From Bradyrhizobium sp. WSM3983 (GTDB lineage Bacteria; Pseudomonadota; Alphaproteobacteria; Rhizobiales; Xanthobacteraceae): a stretch of 64,000 nucleotides of DNA. Both the position numbers and the translations under genes were made by a program. This document shows positions 1 to 9,300 of the stretch, in pieces. Under the pieces are notes generated by a model, which worked only from the letters and a program-made list of their open reading frames with translations, was not told where the DNA came from and ran no database searches. The stretch spans positions 62,001-126,000 of the forward strand of contig NZ_AXAY01000004.1 in assembly GCF_000473045.1 (NCBI RefSeq), given 5' to 3'. The stretch's first letter is position 1, and every line of letters begins with the position of its first letter.

Positions 1-1550
1 GCGGCGCCGAGGCAACGGCGGCGACGCTCGCCGATATCCGCCAGCGGACCGACGCGCTGACCGGGCGGACCAATGCCGCCCAGTCGAACGCTTCGAGCTT
101 TGCCCATGCCGCCGACAAGTTTACCCAATCCGCGCAAGGCATCGGCGCGCAGGTCCGTGAGGCCGGCAAGCTCGCCGACCAGGCCAGCGCCGCCGCGCAA
201 GAGGCGCGCGCCAATGTCGACCGTCTGCGAGAGTCCTCCGCTGCGATCGGCAATGTCGTCAATCTGATCGCCCAGATCGCGCGGCAGACCACGCTGCTCG
301 CGCTCAACTCCACCATCGAGGCCGCGCGCGCCGGTGCCGCCGGCAAGGGCTTTGCGGTCGTTGCCACCGAGGTCAAGGCGCTCGCGGTGCAGACCCAGGG
401 CGCGACCGAGGAGATCTCCAAAAAGATCGACGCCCTCCAGCGCGATGCCGCAGGCTCCGCCGACGCCGTGCACCGGATCTCGCAGGCGATCGAGGCGATC
501 CGCCCGGTGTTCGACACCGTCAACGGCGCGGTGGCCGAGCAGAACGCCACCACCAGCGAGGTCTCCGGCAACGCGACCAGCGCATCGCAATTCATCGTCT
601 CGGTCGGCGAAAGCGCGGCCGAGATCGACGCCGCGACCAAGGCGGCCGAGACCCATGGCGAGAACGTCGCCAGCGCCGGCAAGGCCGTGACGACTTTTGC
701 CCAGAAGCTGAAATCGCGCTGCGCCGTACTGCTCCGCCAGAGCGAGCACGACGATCGCCGCAAGACCGAACGGTTGCCCTGCCATCTCAAATTCGAAACC
801 CCGCGCGGCGTGCTGCCCGTCTACGAGATCGCGATGGACGGCGTGCTGATCGGCGGCACGGAGGCGAGCCGGCTCGCATTGCAGGCGATCATCGACGGCA
901 CCCTCGATGACGTCGGCGCCTGCCGCCTGCGCGTGATCGAGCAATCCAGGGCCGGCGCCCGCACGCAATTCGTCAACCCCAATGCCGCGCAACGCGAGAA
1001 GGTCGAAGACAAGCTCTGGTCGATTCACGAGGAGAACACGGAGTTCGTCACCCGCGCGATGGAGGCGGGCACCGCGCTGACCCGGATTTTCGAGCAGGCG
1101 GTCGCGCGCGGCGAGGTCAGGATCGATGACCTCTTCGACACCGACTACGCGGAGATCGCCGGCACCAATCCGCAGCAATACCGCACAAAATATCTGGACT
1201 GGGCCGACCGCGCGCTGCCGCCGTTCCAGGAAGCCTTTCTCGCCAAGGAGCCGCGCATGGCGTTCTGCGCCATGGTGGATCGCAATGGCTTCCTGCCGGT
1301 CCACAACAAGATCTATTCGCATCCGCAGCGGCCGGGCGACACCGCCTGGAACATGGCCAACAGCCGCAACCGCCGCATCTTCAACGATCCGGCGGGGTTG
1401 GCCGCGGCGCACAATTTGCGCTCGTACCTGATCCAGAGCTATGCGCGCGACATGGGCAATGGCAACACGGTAATGATGCGTGAGATTGACGTCCCGATCC
1501 GCGTGCAGGGCCGGCACTGGGGCGGATTTCGCACGGCTTACAAGCTGTAG
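1..1550 (+). CDS. Methyl-accepting chemotaxis protein, 5' end outside window
   Basis: The reading frame is open from base 3 and gives about 515 visible residues. The signalling hairpin tip is clear around bases 267-370 ([20 protein letters not shown], then KGFAVVATEVKALA), so this is a chemoreceptor that controls a CheA/CheW array. A PilZ-like stretch may follow near bases 760-990 (RRKTER, then MDGVLIGG), but the second motif is degenerate and this is tentative. From about base 1048 to the stop comes a C-terminal domain that is nearly repeated in the next gene (NSRNRRIF, ARDMGNGN, RHWGGFR). It looks like a cytoplasmic Cache-type ligand domain, an inference. No membrane segment is visible in the part seen. 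Confidence 0.9.
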   Translation, partial: GAEATAATLADIRQRTDALTGRTNAAQSNASSFAHAADKFTQSAQGIGAQVREAGKLADQASAAAQEARANVDRLRESSAAIGNVVNLIAQIARQTTLLALNSTIEAARAGAAGKGFAVVATEVKALAVQTQGATEEISKKIDALQRDAAGSADAVHRISQAIEAIRPVFDTVNGAVAEQNATTSEVSGNATSASQFIVSVGESAAEIDAATKAAETHGENVASAGKAVTTFAQKLKSRCAVLLRQSEHDDRRKTERLPCHLKFETPRGVLPVYEIAMDGVLIGGTEASRLALQAIIDGTLDDVGACRLRVIEQSRAGARTQFVNPNAAQREKVEDKLWSIHEENTEFVTRAMEAGTALTRIFEQAVARGEVRIDDLFDTDYAEIAGTNPQQYRTKYLDWADRALPPFQEAFLAKEPRMAFCAMVDRNGFLPVHNKIYSHPQRPGDTAWNMANSRNRRIFNDPAGLAAAHNLRSYLIQSYARDMGNGNTVMMREIDVPIRVQGRHWGGFRTAYKL

Positions 1551-1656
1551 TGCACGCTCAGGCAAGACGCCGGGCGCGAATCACGCCTTTAGGTGAAGTT
1601 GGAATGGGAATGCCGCGGAGGGCCGGCGAACGGCTCCGACTGGAGAAAGCCCGTAA

Positions 1657-3081
1657 ATGTCCCTCGCCCAGCTAGCAGTCATGGACACTGGATCCAACCG
1701 GACGCTCGCCGAACGGCTGATCGACCAGCTTGCCGACCGCATCGGCGGCCTCGGCGTCGAGCTCGCCGACATCGCCGGCAACGTCCAGGAGGTCGCCAAC
1801 CGCGTCGCCAACCAGTCGGAGCGATTCCATCACCTTCAGAAGACGGCGGAGACCATGGTCTCCGCCAACCACGACATCGCCAACGCATCGCAGGCGGTGC
1901 AATCGACCACATCAGCGGCAGTCGGCGAGATCGCACAGTCGCGCAACGCGGTCGACACCGCGGTCAGTCACATCTCCGAGCTCGTCGCGGCGGTGGAGCG
2001 GATCGAGGCGCGGCTGAGCGCCGTCGGCTCGGCGCTGGCGCAGGTCGCAAAGGTCTCCGGCTCGATTGAAGCAATCGCCAAGCAGACCAATCTGCTTGCG
2101 CTGAACGCAACGATCGAAGCAGCGCGTGCCGGCAATGCCGGACGCGGGTTCGCCGTGGTCGCAAGCGAGGTCAAGAATCTCGCGGAGGCCACCCGGCAGG
2201 CCACGCACCAGATCTCCGACACCGTGCGCGATCTCGACGGCCAGATCGAGGGCCTGATCAGCGAGAGCAGCGATGCATCCCAGCGCGCGAAGACCGCCGG
2301 CGAAGGCGCCCAGCAGATCTCCGGCATCATCTCGCGCGTCCAGCAGGGCTTTGCCTCGGTGGAAGCCGAGATCGACAGCGTCACGCGCGCGGCGACCTCC
2401 AATCTCGGCCATTGCGACACCGTCATCAACGAGCTCAACGAGCTCGCCAGGGGCGTCGACCTCTCCTCGCGCGATCTCAAGAACGCCGATCAGCGCGTGA
2501 CGAAACTGCTCGACACGTCCGAAGCGCTGATCGCACTGATTGCCGACAGCGGCGTGGAGACGTCGGATGCGCCGCTGATCCGCGTCGTCGTCGACACCGC
2601 CAAGCGGATCTCGGCCGAGTTCGAGGCCGCGGTCGATCGCGGCGAGATCACGCTCGACCAGCTCATGGACGAGAACTACCGGGAGATCGCCGGCACCGAT
2701 CCCAAGCAGTACAACACCGCTTATGTCGACTTCACCGACCGCGTGCTGCCCGCCATCCAGGACCCGATCCAGAAGTCCGATCCCCGCATCGTATTTTGCG
2801 TCGCCTGGGCCAAGGGCGGCTACCTGCCGACCCACAATCCGAACTACCGGCTGCCGCAGGGCAAAGACCCCGTCTGGAATAACGCCAATTGCCGCAATCG
2901 CCGCCTGTTCACCGATCGCGCGGTGAAGAAGGTCGCGGCCAACACAAAGCCCTTCCTGTTGCAGACCTATCGCCGCGACATGGGCGGTGGGCAGTTCGTG
3001 CTGATGAAGGATCTGTCGTCGCCGATCATGGTCCGCGGCAAGCGCTGGGGCGCGTTCCGGATGGGTTTTCGGCAGGGCTGA
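1657..3081 (+). CDS. Soluble methyl-accepting chemotaxis protein
   Basis: 474 residues. The start follows GGAGAAAG at 1642 with 7 bases between. The chemoreceptor hairpin sits at about residues 139-180 ([20 protein letters not shown], then [14 protein letters not shown]). Residues from about 312 to the end form the same C-terminal domain as in the upstream receptor ([38 protein letters not shown]). No transmembrane segment is present, so it should sense an intracellular signal. It lies about 100 bases behind the first receptor in the same direction, which suggests a duplicated and diverged pair. The ligand cannot be told from the sequence. Confidence 0.93.
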   Translation: MSLAQLAVMDTGSNRTLAERLIDQLADRIGGLGVELADIAGNVQEVANRVANQSERFHHLQKTAETMVSANHDIANASQAVQSTTSAAVGEIAQSRNAVDTAVSHISELVAAVERIEARLSAVGSALAQVAKVSGSIEAIAKQTNLLALNATIEAARAGNAGRGFAVVASEVKNLAEATRQATHQISDTVRDLDGQIEGLISESSDASQRAKTAGEGAQQISGIISRVQQGFASVEAEIDSVTRAATSNLGHCDTVINELNELARGVDLSSRDLKNADQRVTKLLDTSEALIALIADSGVETSDAPLIRVVVDTAKRISAEFEAAVDRGEITLDQLMDENYREIAGTDPKQYNTAYVDFTDRVLPAIQDPIQKSDPRIVFCVAWAKGGYLPTHNPNYRLPQGKDPVWNNANCRNRRLFTDRAVKKVAANTKPFLLQTYRRDMGGGQFVLMKDLSSPIMVRGKRWGAFRMGFRQG

Positions 3082-3460
3082 ATCAAAAACCTCGAAAACA
3101 ACCCCATGCACAGTAGCCGGGGCGCGTGGAATCAATGGCTTATCGCGCATGATGCGATGAGACTCGCCTAGCACCCCTGAGGAACGGAGAGAGTCGTGCG
3201 ATCGGCCAAACTCGATCCCGTTCAGCGCATCTCGCTTCAAGGCACTGAATGTAGCCGTTGACCCGTCGGGCAAAACAGGGGCACGATGCCATCATCGCAC
3301 TTGTTGGTTATCCGGCGGCTGGCCGTTGCGATTGATCCCGTCAGCAGCGCTGCGGTGCTCGCATCACCCGACTTTCGCAATCGCACGACTTTCGTCTTTG
3401 CACGGTTTTGCGCAATCGCACGATCGTCTGCGGCGATCAATGACGTACGTGATGAAAATG

Positions 3461-3475
3461 CGTCAGAAAATGACG
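3461..3475. promoter_or_regulatory. Inverted repeat CGTCA-N5-TGACG, operator candidate 1
   Basis: CGTCAGAAAATGACG is a perfect 5-base inverted repeat with a 5-base centre. It extends to 6 bases per arm (GCGTCA/TGACGC, 3460-3476). The same half-sites and spacing recur 71 bases downstream. The position upstream of the oxidoreductase operon suggests a dimeric regulator binding site, which is an inference. Confidence 0.45.
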
Positions 3476-3531
3476 CTTATCATATCAAATAACCCAAAAG
3501 CGCCACGCTGATCGTCGCACAAATTCGTGAA

Positions 3532-3546
3532 CGTCATGGCCTGACG
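3532..3546. promoter_or_regulatory. Inverted repeat CGTCA-N5-TGACG, operator candidate 2
   Basis: CGTCATGGCCTGACG repeats the half-sites and 5-base spacing of the site at 3461-3475. It lies about 130 bases before the start of the (2Fe-2S) subunit gene. Two matching sites in one leader argue against chance, but no regulator gene is adjacent. Confidence 0.45.
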
Positions 3547-3674
3547 CGTGGCCAGCGCAAATATGCATCGCCAGAAATTTCGACGCTTCATCGTTTGCCA
3601 TCGGTATGACTATTGTCGCGCGCGAGTTCGCCAACTAGATCGCCGTAAGCGATCTGGCGAAGAAGGGGATGCAT

Positions 3675-4139
3675 ATGGCAACTAACCTCACCATCAATGG
3701 CGAAACGAAATCCTTCGACGCGCCACCCGAAATGCCGCTGCTGTGGGTGCTGCGCGACATCCTCGGAATGACCGGCACCAAATTCGGCTGCGGCATCGCG
3801 CAATGCGGCGCCTGCACCGTGCATGTCGACGGCAAGGCGGTGCGCTCCTGCGTGCTGCCGGTCAGCGCGGTCGCGAACCGCGCCATCACCACCATCGAAC
3901 ATGTGGGCAGCACGCCGTCAGGCGCGAAGGTGCAGAAAGCCTGGCTCGAAGCCGAGGTGATCCAGTGCGGCTATTGCCAGTCCGGCCAGATCATGTCGGC
4001 CGCAGCACTTCTGGCGACAACGCCGAACCCCGATGATGCCGACATCGACGCCGCCATGGCCGGCAACATCTGCCGCTGCGGCACCTATGTGCGCATTCGC
4101 GAGGCCATCAAGCAGGCCGCCAGCGGCCGTCAGTCGTGA
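3675..4139 (+). CDS. (2Fe-2S)-binding subunit of a molybdenum hydroxylase
   Basis: 154 residues. It is the small electron-transfer subunit of a xanthine dehydrogenase-family enzyme of the IorA/NicA type. It carries two [2Fe-2S] clusters. The plant-ferredoxin site is [14 protein letters not shown] with a later Cys in VRSC. The second site is QCGYCQSGQ plus ICRCGTY. An ATG at 3669 directly abuts AGAAGGGG (3661-3668), so the ATG at 3675, six bases after that ribosome site, is the better start. The large subunit follows after 8 bases. Electrons should pass from the molybdenum centre through these clusters to the cytochrome encoded third in the operon. Confidence 0.93.
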   Translation: MATNLTINGETKSFDAPPEMPLLWVLRDILGMTGTKFGCGIAQCGACTVHVDGKAVRSCVLPVSAVANRAITTIEHVGSTPSGAKVQKAWLEAEVIQCGYCQSGQIMSAAALLATTPNPDDADIDAAMAGNICRCGTYVRIREAIKQAASGRQS

Positions 4140-4147
4140 GGTCCGCC

Positions 4148-6325
4148 ATGATCACCGAGAAGATTCTTCCAAACGTCTCCCGCCGCGCGCTTCTGACCGG
4201 CGGCCTCGCCACGGGCTTTCTGCTCGCCTTCCATCTGCCGCTGCGCGCCGCCGTCAACGAACCGGAGCAGCCGAAGGACACGACCGACGGCAAGTTCGCG
4301 CCCAACGCCTTCATCCGCATCGACGAGACCGGCCGCACCGTCCTGATGATGCCGCAGGTGGAGATGGGCCAGGGAGTCTACACCTCGATTGCGATGATCC
4401 TGGCCGAAGAGCTGGATGCCGATTGGGCAAAGGTCTCCGTGCTGCATGCGCCGCCCAACGACGAGCTCTACGCTAATCCTGTGTTCGGCTTGCAGGCCAC
4501 AGGCGGCTCGACCTCGATTCGCGCCTGGTGGAAGCCGCTGCGCGCAGCGGGCGCCAGCGCGCGCGCGATGCTGATACAGGCTGCCGCCGCGCAGTGGCAG
4601 GTCGAGCCCGCGAGCTGCACGGCGTCGAAAGGCGAGGTCGTGCACGCTGCAAGCGGCCGCAGGCTCGGCTATGGCGGACTGGCACTGGCCGCACAGAGCC
4701 AAACGCCGCCGAAGGATGTCCCGGTCAAGGACCCCAAGGATTTCGTCTATATCGGCCAACCTCTGAAGCGTCTCGACACGCCGGACAAGGTCAACGGCAA
4801 GGTCGTCTACGGCATCGATGCGATCCTGCCGAACATGAAGATTGCGACAGTCGCGACATGCCCCGTGTTCGGCGGCAAGGTCGGCAAGGTCGACGACAGT
4901 GCGGCGACGAAAATCCCGGGCGTGCGCAAGATCGTGGTGCTCGATGACACGGTTGCGGTCATCGGCGACCACATGTGGGCGGCCAAGAAGGGGCTCGAAG
5001 CGCTCAAGATCGAGTGGAACGAGGGACCAAACGCTGAGATCAGCACCAAGGACATCTGGCAGGATCTGCGCGCCGCCAGCGCGAAGGACGGAGCGATCGC
5101 AAAATCGATCGGCGACATCGCCAAGGGGCTCGCGAGCGGCGACAAATTCGAAGCGAGCTTCGAATTGCCGTTCCTGGCGCATGCCTCGATGGAACCGGTC
5201 AACGCCACCGTTCACGTCAGGCCGGATGCCTGCGAAATCTGGACCGGCACGCAGATCATGACGCGCGTGCAGGCCGAAGCGGCGAACGCCGCCGGCGTTC
5301 CCGTCGACAAGGTGATCGTCAACAACCACCTGCTCGGCGGCGGTTTCGGCCGCAAGCTCGAGCCGGACATGGTCGTCACCGCGGTGAAGATCGCCAAGCA
5401 GGTCGACTATCCCGTCAAGGTGATCTGGACTCGCGAAGAGGACATCCAGCACGACGTCTACCGCCCGGTCTATCGCGACCAGGTCACCGCGACATTGGTC
5501 GATGGCAAGGTGTCGGCCTGGAAATACAAGATCGCCGGCTCGGCCGTGATTGCACGCTGGCTGCCGCCGGCATTCCAGAAGGGCATCGATATCGACGCAG
5601 TCGATGCCGCGGCGGACATGCCCTACGACTTTCCCAACTTCCACGTCGAATACGTCCGCGCCGAACCGCCAGCGGTGCCGACCGGCTTCTGGCGCGGCGT
5701 CGGCCCGAACAACAACGTGTTCGCGTTCGAATGCGCGATGGACGAGCTGGCGCGCAAGGCCGGAAAGGACCCAGTCGAATTCCGCCGCGCCAATCTGACA
5801 AAGAACCCACGCGCGCTGGCTGTGCTGAATCTTGTCGCGGAAAGATCCGGATGGGGCGAGCCGTTGCCGCCGCGCGTCGGCCGCGGGGTCTGCGTGCAGC
5901 CGTCGTTTGGGAGCTATCTCGCGACCGTGGTGGAAGCAGAGATCGACGACATCGGCGAGATCGTGCTGCGCCGCGTCACTTCGGTGGTCGATACCGGCAT
6001 CGCGGTCAACCCCGATACGGTGAAGGCACAGATCGAAGGCGGGCTGATCTTCGGCCTGACCGCAGCGCTCTACGGCGAGATCACCATCGACAAGGGCCGC
6101 GTGCAGCAGTCGAATTTCCACGATTATCGCATGATGCGTATCAACGAGACCCCGAAGATCGAGGTCATCGTCGTCAAGAGCGGCGAGGCGCCCGGCGGCA
6201 TCGGCGAGGCCGGCGTCAATGCCGGACCGCCGGCACTACGCAACGCGATTTACGCCGCAACCGGCGTGGCGCTGCGGCGCCTGCCGATCGATCGGAAACT
6301 GCTGGCTGCCGGGAGGAAAGCATGA
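4148..6325 (+). CDS. Molybdopterin-binding large subunit, aldehyde/N-heterocycle oxidoreductase
   Basis: 725 residues, matching the IorB-type single large subunit of molybdenum hydroxylases. The N-terminus has a twin-arginine export signal (SRRALLTGG, then a hydrophobic run), so the folded, cofactor-loaded enzyme is probably exported. Family motifs include LGGGFGRKLEPD, TGFWRGVGPNNN and, near the C-terminus, GEAPGGIGEAGVNAGP, which holds the catalytic Glu. The chosen start follows GAGG in the upstream gene's end. A GTG at 4136 is also in frame but overlaps that stop. Substrate is not determined: isoquinoline, nicotinate or aldehydes are all possible for this family. The stop overlaps the next start (ATGA). 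Confidence 0.92.
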   Translation: MITEKILPNVSRRALLTGGLATGFLLAFHLPLRAAVNEPEQPKDTTDGKFAPNAFIRIDETGRTVLMMPQVEMGQGVYTSIAMILAEELDADWAKVSVLHAPPNDELYANPVFGLQATGGSTSIRAWWKPLRAAGASARAMLIQAAAAQWQVEPASCTASKGEVVHAASGRRLGYGGLALAAQSQTPPKDVPVKDPKDFVYIGQPLKRLDTPDKVNGKVVYGIDAILPNMKIATVATCPVFGGKVGKVDDSAATKIPGVRKIVVLDDTVAVIGDHMWAAKKGLEALKIEWNEGPNAEISTKDIWQDLRAASAKDGAIAKSIGDIAKGLASGDKFEASFELPFLAHASMEPVNATVHVRPDACEIWTGTQIMTRVQAEAANAAGVPVDKVIVNNHLLGGGFGRKLEPDMVVTAVKIAKQVDYPVKVIWTREEDIQHDVYRPVYRDQVTATLVDGKVSAWKYKIAGSAVIARWLPPAFQKGIDIDAVDAAADMPYDFPNFHVEYVRAEPPAVPTGFWRGVGPNNNVFAFECAMDELARKAGKDPVEFRRANLTKNPRALAVLNLVAERSGWGEPLPPRVGRGVCVQPSFGSYLATVVEAEIDDIGEIVLRRVTSVVDTGIAVNPDTVKAQIEGGLIFGLTAALYGEITIDKGRVQQSNFHDYRMMRINETPKIEVIVVKSGEAPGGIGEAGVNAGPPALRNAIYAATGVALRRLPIDRKLLAAGRKA

Positions 6326-7665
6326 GCAGGGCAATGCGTATCCTCGCAAGCCTCGTCGTGATCGCCATCGTCGCGGTGGCGCTCGGCGTCTTTATCATCC
6401 GCGGACCTGGTCCGCTCGATTTCGCCGGCGGCACCAAGGTGGCGCTGGCCGATTACCGCGCCGGCAAGCCTACGGGCGTGCCGGCCAAGCTCGAGAAGGC
6501 AAGCCTGGTCGAACGCGGCGAATATCTGGCGAAGGCGGCCGACTGCATGGTCTGCCACACCAAGCCCGGCGAGAAGGATTATTCCGGCGGGCTCGGGTTC
6601 AAGCTGCCGTTCGGCACGCTCTATTCCACCAACATCACGCCGGACAAGGACACCGGCATCGGCAATTACAGCGACCAGGACTTCCTCAACGCCGTCCAGC
6701 GCGGCAAGCGTCATGACGGTGCCCGGCTCTATCCGGCGATGCCCTACACGTCCTACACCTACATGAGCGACGAGGACGTGCTGGCGGTGAAGGCCTATCT
6801 GTTCAGCCTGCCGGCGGTGCGCGCCAAGGCACCTGAGAACACGCTGTCGTTCCCGTTCAACCAGCGCTGGGCGATGATGTTCTGGTCGGCCGTGTTCAAC
6901 CCGGACACGCGCTTTGCACCTGATGCGTCGAAGAGCCCGGAGTGGAATCGCGGCGCGTATCTGGCCGAAGCGCTGGCGCATTGCGGCGAATGCCACACGC
7001 CACGTAATCTCGGCTTTGCGCTCGACAACCGCAAGAAGTTCGCCGGCGCCATCACCGCCGGCTGGCACGCCTTCAACATCTCCTCCGACAAGGCCACTGG
7101 CCTCGGCAATTGGCGTGATGAGGATCTGATCGCGTATCTGTCGCTCGGCCACGCGCCGGGCCATGGCTCGGCCTCGGGTCCCATGGGCGAAGCGGTCGAC
7201 CACAGCTTCAGCCAGTTTGCGCCGGAGGACATCCGCTCCATCGTTGCGTATTTGCGTAGCGTGCCACAGGTCGCCTCGCCCGACCTGCCGGCCACCACGG
7301 CGCCCGTCGCGCCCGCCTCGCACAAGGACGGCGTCACGGCGGACGCCCGCGGCAAGAAGGTGTTCGCCAGCGCCTGCGCCAGCTGCCACGGCTGGAGCGG
7401 CGAAAGCCCGGTGTCGCCGACGGCGACGCTGACCGGCACCTGGGCCGTCAACGACCCCGCCGCCACCAACGTCGCGCAGATCGTGCTGTCAGGCACCAAG
7501 CGCCACACACCCGACGGCGCGCTGTCGATGCCGGCGTTCGGCGAGGCCTACACCGACGACGAGATCGCAGCGGTGGCGAACTACGTCACGGCGCGGTTCG
7601 GCACGAAGGGCTCGAAGCTCACGGCGAAGGATGTGGCCGAGTTGCGGGAGCAGACGGCGGAGTAG
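6322..7665 (+). CDS. Membrane-anchored triheme cytochrome c
   Basis: 447 residues. The start ATG lies 4 bases behind GGGAGGAAA and overlaps the large-subunit stop, so translation is coupled. An N-terminal hydrophobic helix (residues about 7-25) should anchor it or direct export. Three heme c sites are visible: CMVCH near residue 75, CGECH near residue 222 and CASCH near residue 353. The layout matches cytochrome subunits of membrane alcohol/aldehyde dehydrogenases and the cytochrome part of nicotinate dehydrogenase NicB. It most likely takes electrons from the (2Fe-2S) subunit and passes them to the respiratory chain in the periplasm. Confidence 0.93.
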   Translation: MSRAMRILASLVVIAIVAVALGVFIIRGPGPLDFAGGTKVALADYRAGKPTGVPAKLEKASLVERGEYLAKAADCMVCHTKPGEKDYSGGLGFKLPFGTLYSTNITPDKDTGIGNYSDQDFLNAVQRGKRHDGARLYPAMPYTSYTYMSDEDVLAVKAYLFSLPAVRAKAPENTLSFPFNQRWAMMFWSAVFNPDTRFAPDASKSPEWNRGAYLAEALAHCGECHTPRNLGFALDNRKKFAGAITAGWHAFNISSDKATGLGNWRDEDLIAYLSLGHAPGHGSASGPMGEAVDHSFSQFAPEDIRSIVAYLRSVPQVASPDLPATTAPVAPASHKDGVTADARGKKVFASACASCHGWSGESPVSPTATLTGTWAVNDPAATNVAQIVLSGTKRHTPDGALSMPAFGEAYTDDEIAAVANYVTARFGTKGSKLTAKDVAELREQTAE

Positions 7666-7710
7666 TGTACGACGAGATTGACGCGTAATCGTGCGCGTCG
7701 TTCTCTCTGG

Positions 7711-7837
7711 GTCGTCCCGGCGAAGGCCGGGACCCATAGCCACAGGCAGCCGTTTGGCGAAGACTGGTCGTTAGGGACTGGCACCATCCGCGATCGATGG
7801 ATCACGCGGTATGGGTCCCGGCCTTCGCCGGGACGAC
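7711..7837. repeat. Paired inverted repeat element, family A copy 1
   Basis: A perfect 27-base arm (7711-7737, beginning GTCGTCCCGGCGAAGGCC) recurs inverted at 7811-7837, with a 73-base centre. The same arms and a related centre occur at 40464-40589. It lies between convergent genes and ends 14 bases from the ymdB stop, so it may also help end transcription. Confidence 0.9.
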
Positions 7838-7851
7838 ACTGAGTTTTTGGG

Positions 7852-8676
7852 CTAGCTCAACCAGAACCTCGGCGTCGCCGGCTCGAGCCGGCCGCCTATG
7901 CGCACAGGCGCAACCCGTAGCGCAAGCCCAGTTGCATCATCAGTCTCCACCGCGACGCCGCTCAGTGTCGCGACGCCCGCGGCCGGCTCGAAGCGGCCCG
8001 ACGGAATCCCCGACGTGAACCGCCGCAGCGGCTCTTCCTTCTGCATGCCGATGATGGAGTCGTAGTCGCCGGTCATGCCGGCGTCGGTCATGTAGGCGGT
8101 GCCGCCGGTGAGAATCTGATGATCGGCGGTCGGCACATGCGTGTGCGTGCCGACGACGAGGCTGGCGCGGCCGTCGCAGAAGAAGCCGATGCCCTGCTTC
8201 TCGCTGCTCGCCTCGCAATGGAAGTCGACGACGATGGCGTCCGCAGCAACGCCGAGCGGACAGGCGCCGAGCTCACGCTCAAGCGCGGCAAAGGGATCGT
8301 CGAACGGGGTCATGAAGACGCGCCCCAAAGCGTTGACGACGAGCGCATGCTTGCCGTTCTTGGTCTCGACCAAGGCGGCGCCCCGGCCGGGCGTGCCGCG
8401 CGGATAGTTCGCCGGCCGCACCAGGCGCTCGGCGCGCTCGATGAATACGAGCGCCTCGCGCTGGTCCCAGGAGTGATTGCCGAGCGTCACCGCATCGGCG
8501 CCGGCATCGAGAAATTCCTGATAGATCGCCTCGGTGATGCCGAAGCCTGCGGCCGAATTCTCGCCGTTGACGACGACGAAATCCAGCGACCAGTCCTTGA
8601 CCATGCCGGGCAGATATTCGGCGATGGCGTTGCGGCCGCTACGGCCGACGACATCACCCACGAAGAGAATGCGCAA
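7852..8676 (-). CDS. ymdB: YmdB-family metallophosphoesterase
   Basis: 274 residues, the usual length for the TIGR00282/YmdB family. Motifs include MRILFVGDVVGRSGR at the N-terminus, VVNGENSAAGFG, TLGNHSWDQ, and VGTHTHVPTAD plus YMTDAGMTGD later, which supply the two-metal site. Family members hydrolyse 2',3'-cyclic nucleotides and affect gene expression programmes in Bacillus. The role here is not known. The start overlaps the end of fthC by 23 bases, so the two are probably co-translated. Confidence 0.93.
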   Translation of the reverse strand: MRILFVGDVVGRSGRNAIAEYLPGMVKDWSLDFVVVNGENSAAGFGITEAIYQEFLDAGADAVTLGNHSWDQREALVFIERAERLVRPANYPRGTPGRGAALVETKNGKHALVVNALGRVFMTPFDDPFAALERELGACPLGVAADAIVVDFHCEASSEKQGIGFFCDGRASLVVGTHTHVPTADHQILTGGTAYMTDAGMTGDYDSIIGMQKEEPLRRFTSGIPSGRFEPAAGVATLSGVAVETDDATGLALRVAPVRIGGRLEPATPRFWLS

Positions 8677-9250
8677 CTTCAGAACTCCGGAAATCGAAAA
8701 CGTCCGATTCCGTTAGCACATAATCCAGCGCCACGTCGTGGGCTAGTGCCGGAACCGCCTTGATCTCTTGCGCGGCAAAAGCGAGCCCGATGCCGACGAT
8801 ATTCTTGGCCTTGCGCAGATGCGCGAAGGTGAAGTCGTAGTGCCCCGCGCCATAGCCGATGCGATGGCCGAGACGGTCAAACGCCGCGAGCGGCGTCAGC
8901 ATGATGTCGGGAATGACTTCGGCGGCGGCCGGCGAGGGCTCGGGAATGCCGAGGGGGCCGAGCATCAGGCGGTCGTTCGGATGGAAGATGCGGAAGATCA
9001 GCGCCTGGCCGCGCGCGGTGATGCAGGGCAGCGCCAGCCTGGCGCCCTCTTCGGCGAGCTTCTTCATCAGCGGGATCGGATCGATCTCGCTGCGGATCGG
9101 GGAGTAGCCGGAGACGATGCTGCCGGGCAACAGCTCGAATGGCAGCCCGCGCTTGGCGAGTTTTGTCGCGGCCGTGGTGCGCTTCTTCTCGCTCAGCGCG
9201 TCGCGCGCCGCGAGGGCCTTGGCACGGAGTTCGGATTTCGAATTGGACAT
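8654..9250 (-). CDS. fthC: 5-formyltetrahydrofolate cyclo-ligase
   Basis: 198 residues. It converts 5-formyl-THF to 5,10-methenyl-THF using ATP. The family signature DRLGHRIGYGAGHYD is intact at about residues 142-156, and SGYSPIRSEIDP matches the substrate region. It lies directly downstream of the 6S RNA, the arrangement found widely (zapA, ssrS, ygfA). The enzyme name ygfA is a synonym. The gene overlaps ymdB by 23 bases. Confidence 0.93.
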   Translation of the reverse strand: MSNSKSELRAKALAARDALSEKKRTTAATKLAKRGLPFELLPGSIVSGYSPIRSEIDPIPLMKKLAEEGARLALPCITARGQALIFRIFHPNDRLMLGPLGIPEPSPAAAEVIPDIMLTPLAAFDRLGHRIGYGAGHYDFTFAHLRKAKNIVGIGLAFAAQEIKAVPALAHDVALDYVLTESDVFDFRSSEVAHSLRG

Positions 9251-9300
9251 GCGCGCTTGCTCCGAAGGCGGAGCCTTGCTCCGCTGTCATCGCCCGCCTT

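Larger units (their letters stand above)
3082..3674. other. Long non-coding leader upstream of the molybdenum hydroxylase operon
   Basis: These 593 bases carry no convincing gene. The short open frames have no ribosome site and no protein-like composition. The stretch around 3430-3600 is more AT-rich than its surroundings and holds two inverted repeats with the same half-site, listed separately. It is most likely the regulatory region of the downstream oxidoreductase operon. Confidence 0.6.

Noticed and set aside
1912-3273. Long minus-strand open frame of 453 codons over the second chemoreceptor
   Set aside because: It is antisense to a clear chemoreceptor gene, has a His/Arg/Asp-rich composition typical of GC-rich shadows, and no ribosome site.
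3286-3492. Short plus-strand frames in the oxidoreductase leader
   Set aside because: No ribosome sites and no recognisable features; the operator-like repeats explain the region better.
4130-6121. 663-codon minus-strand frame over the molybdopterin subunit gene
   Set aside because: Shadow frame; the opposite strand encodes an intact enzyme with family motifs.
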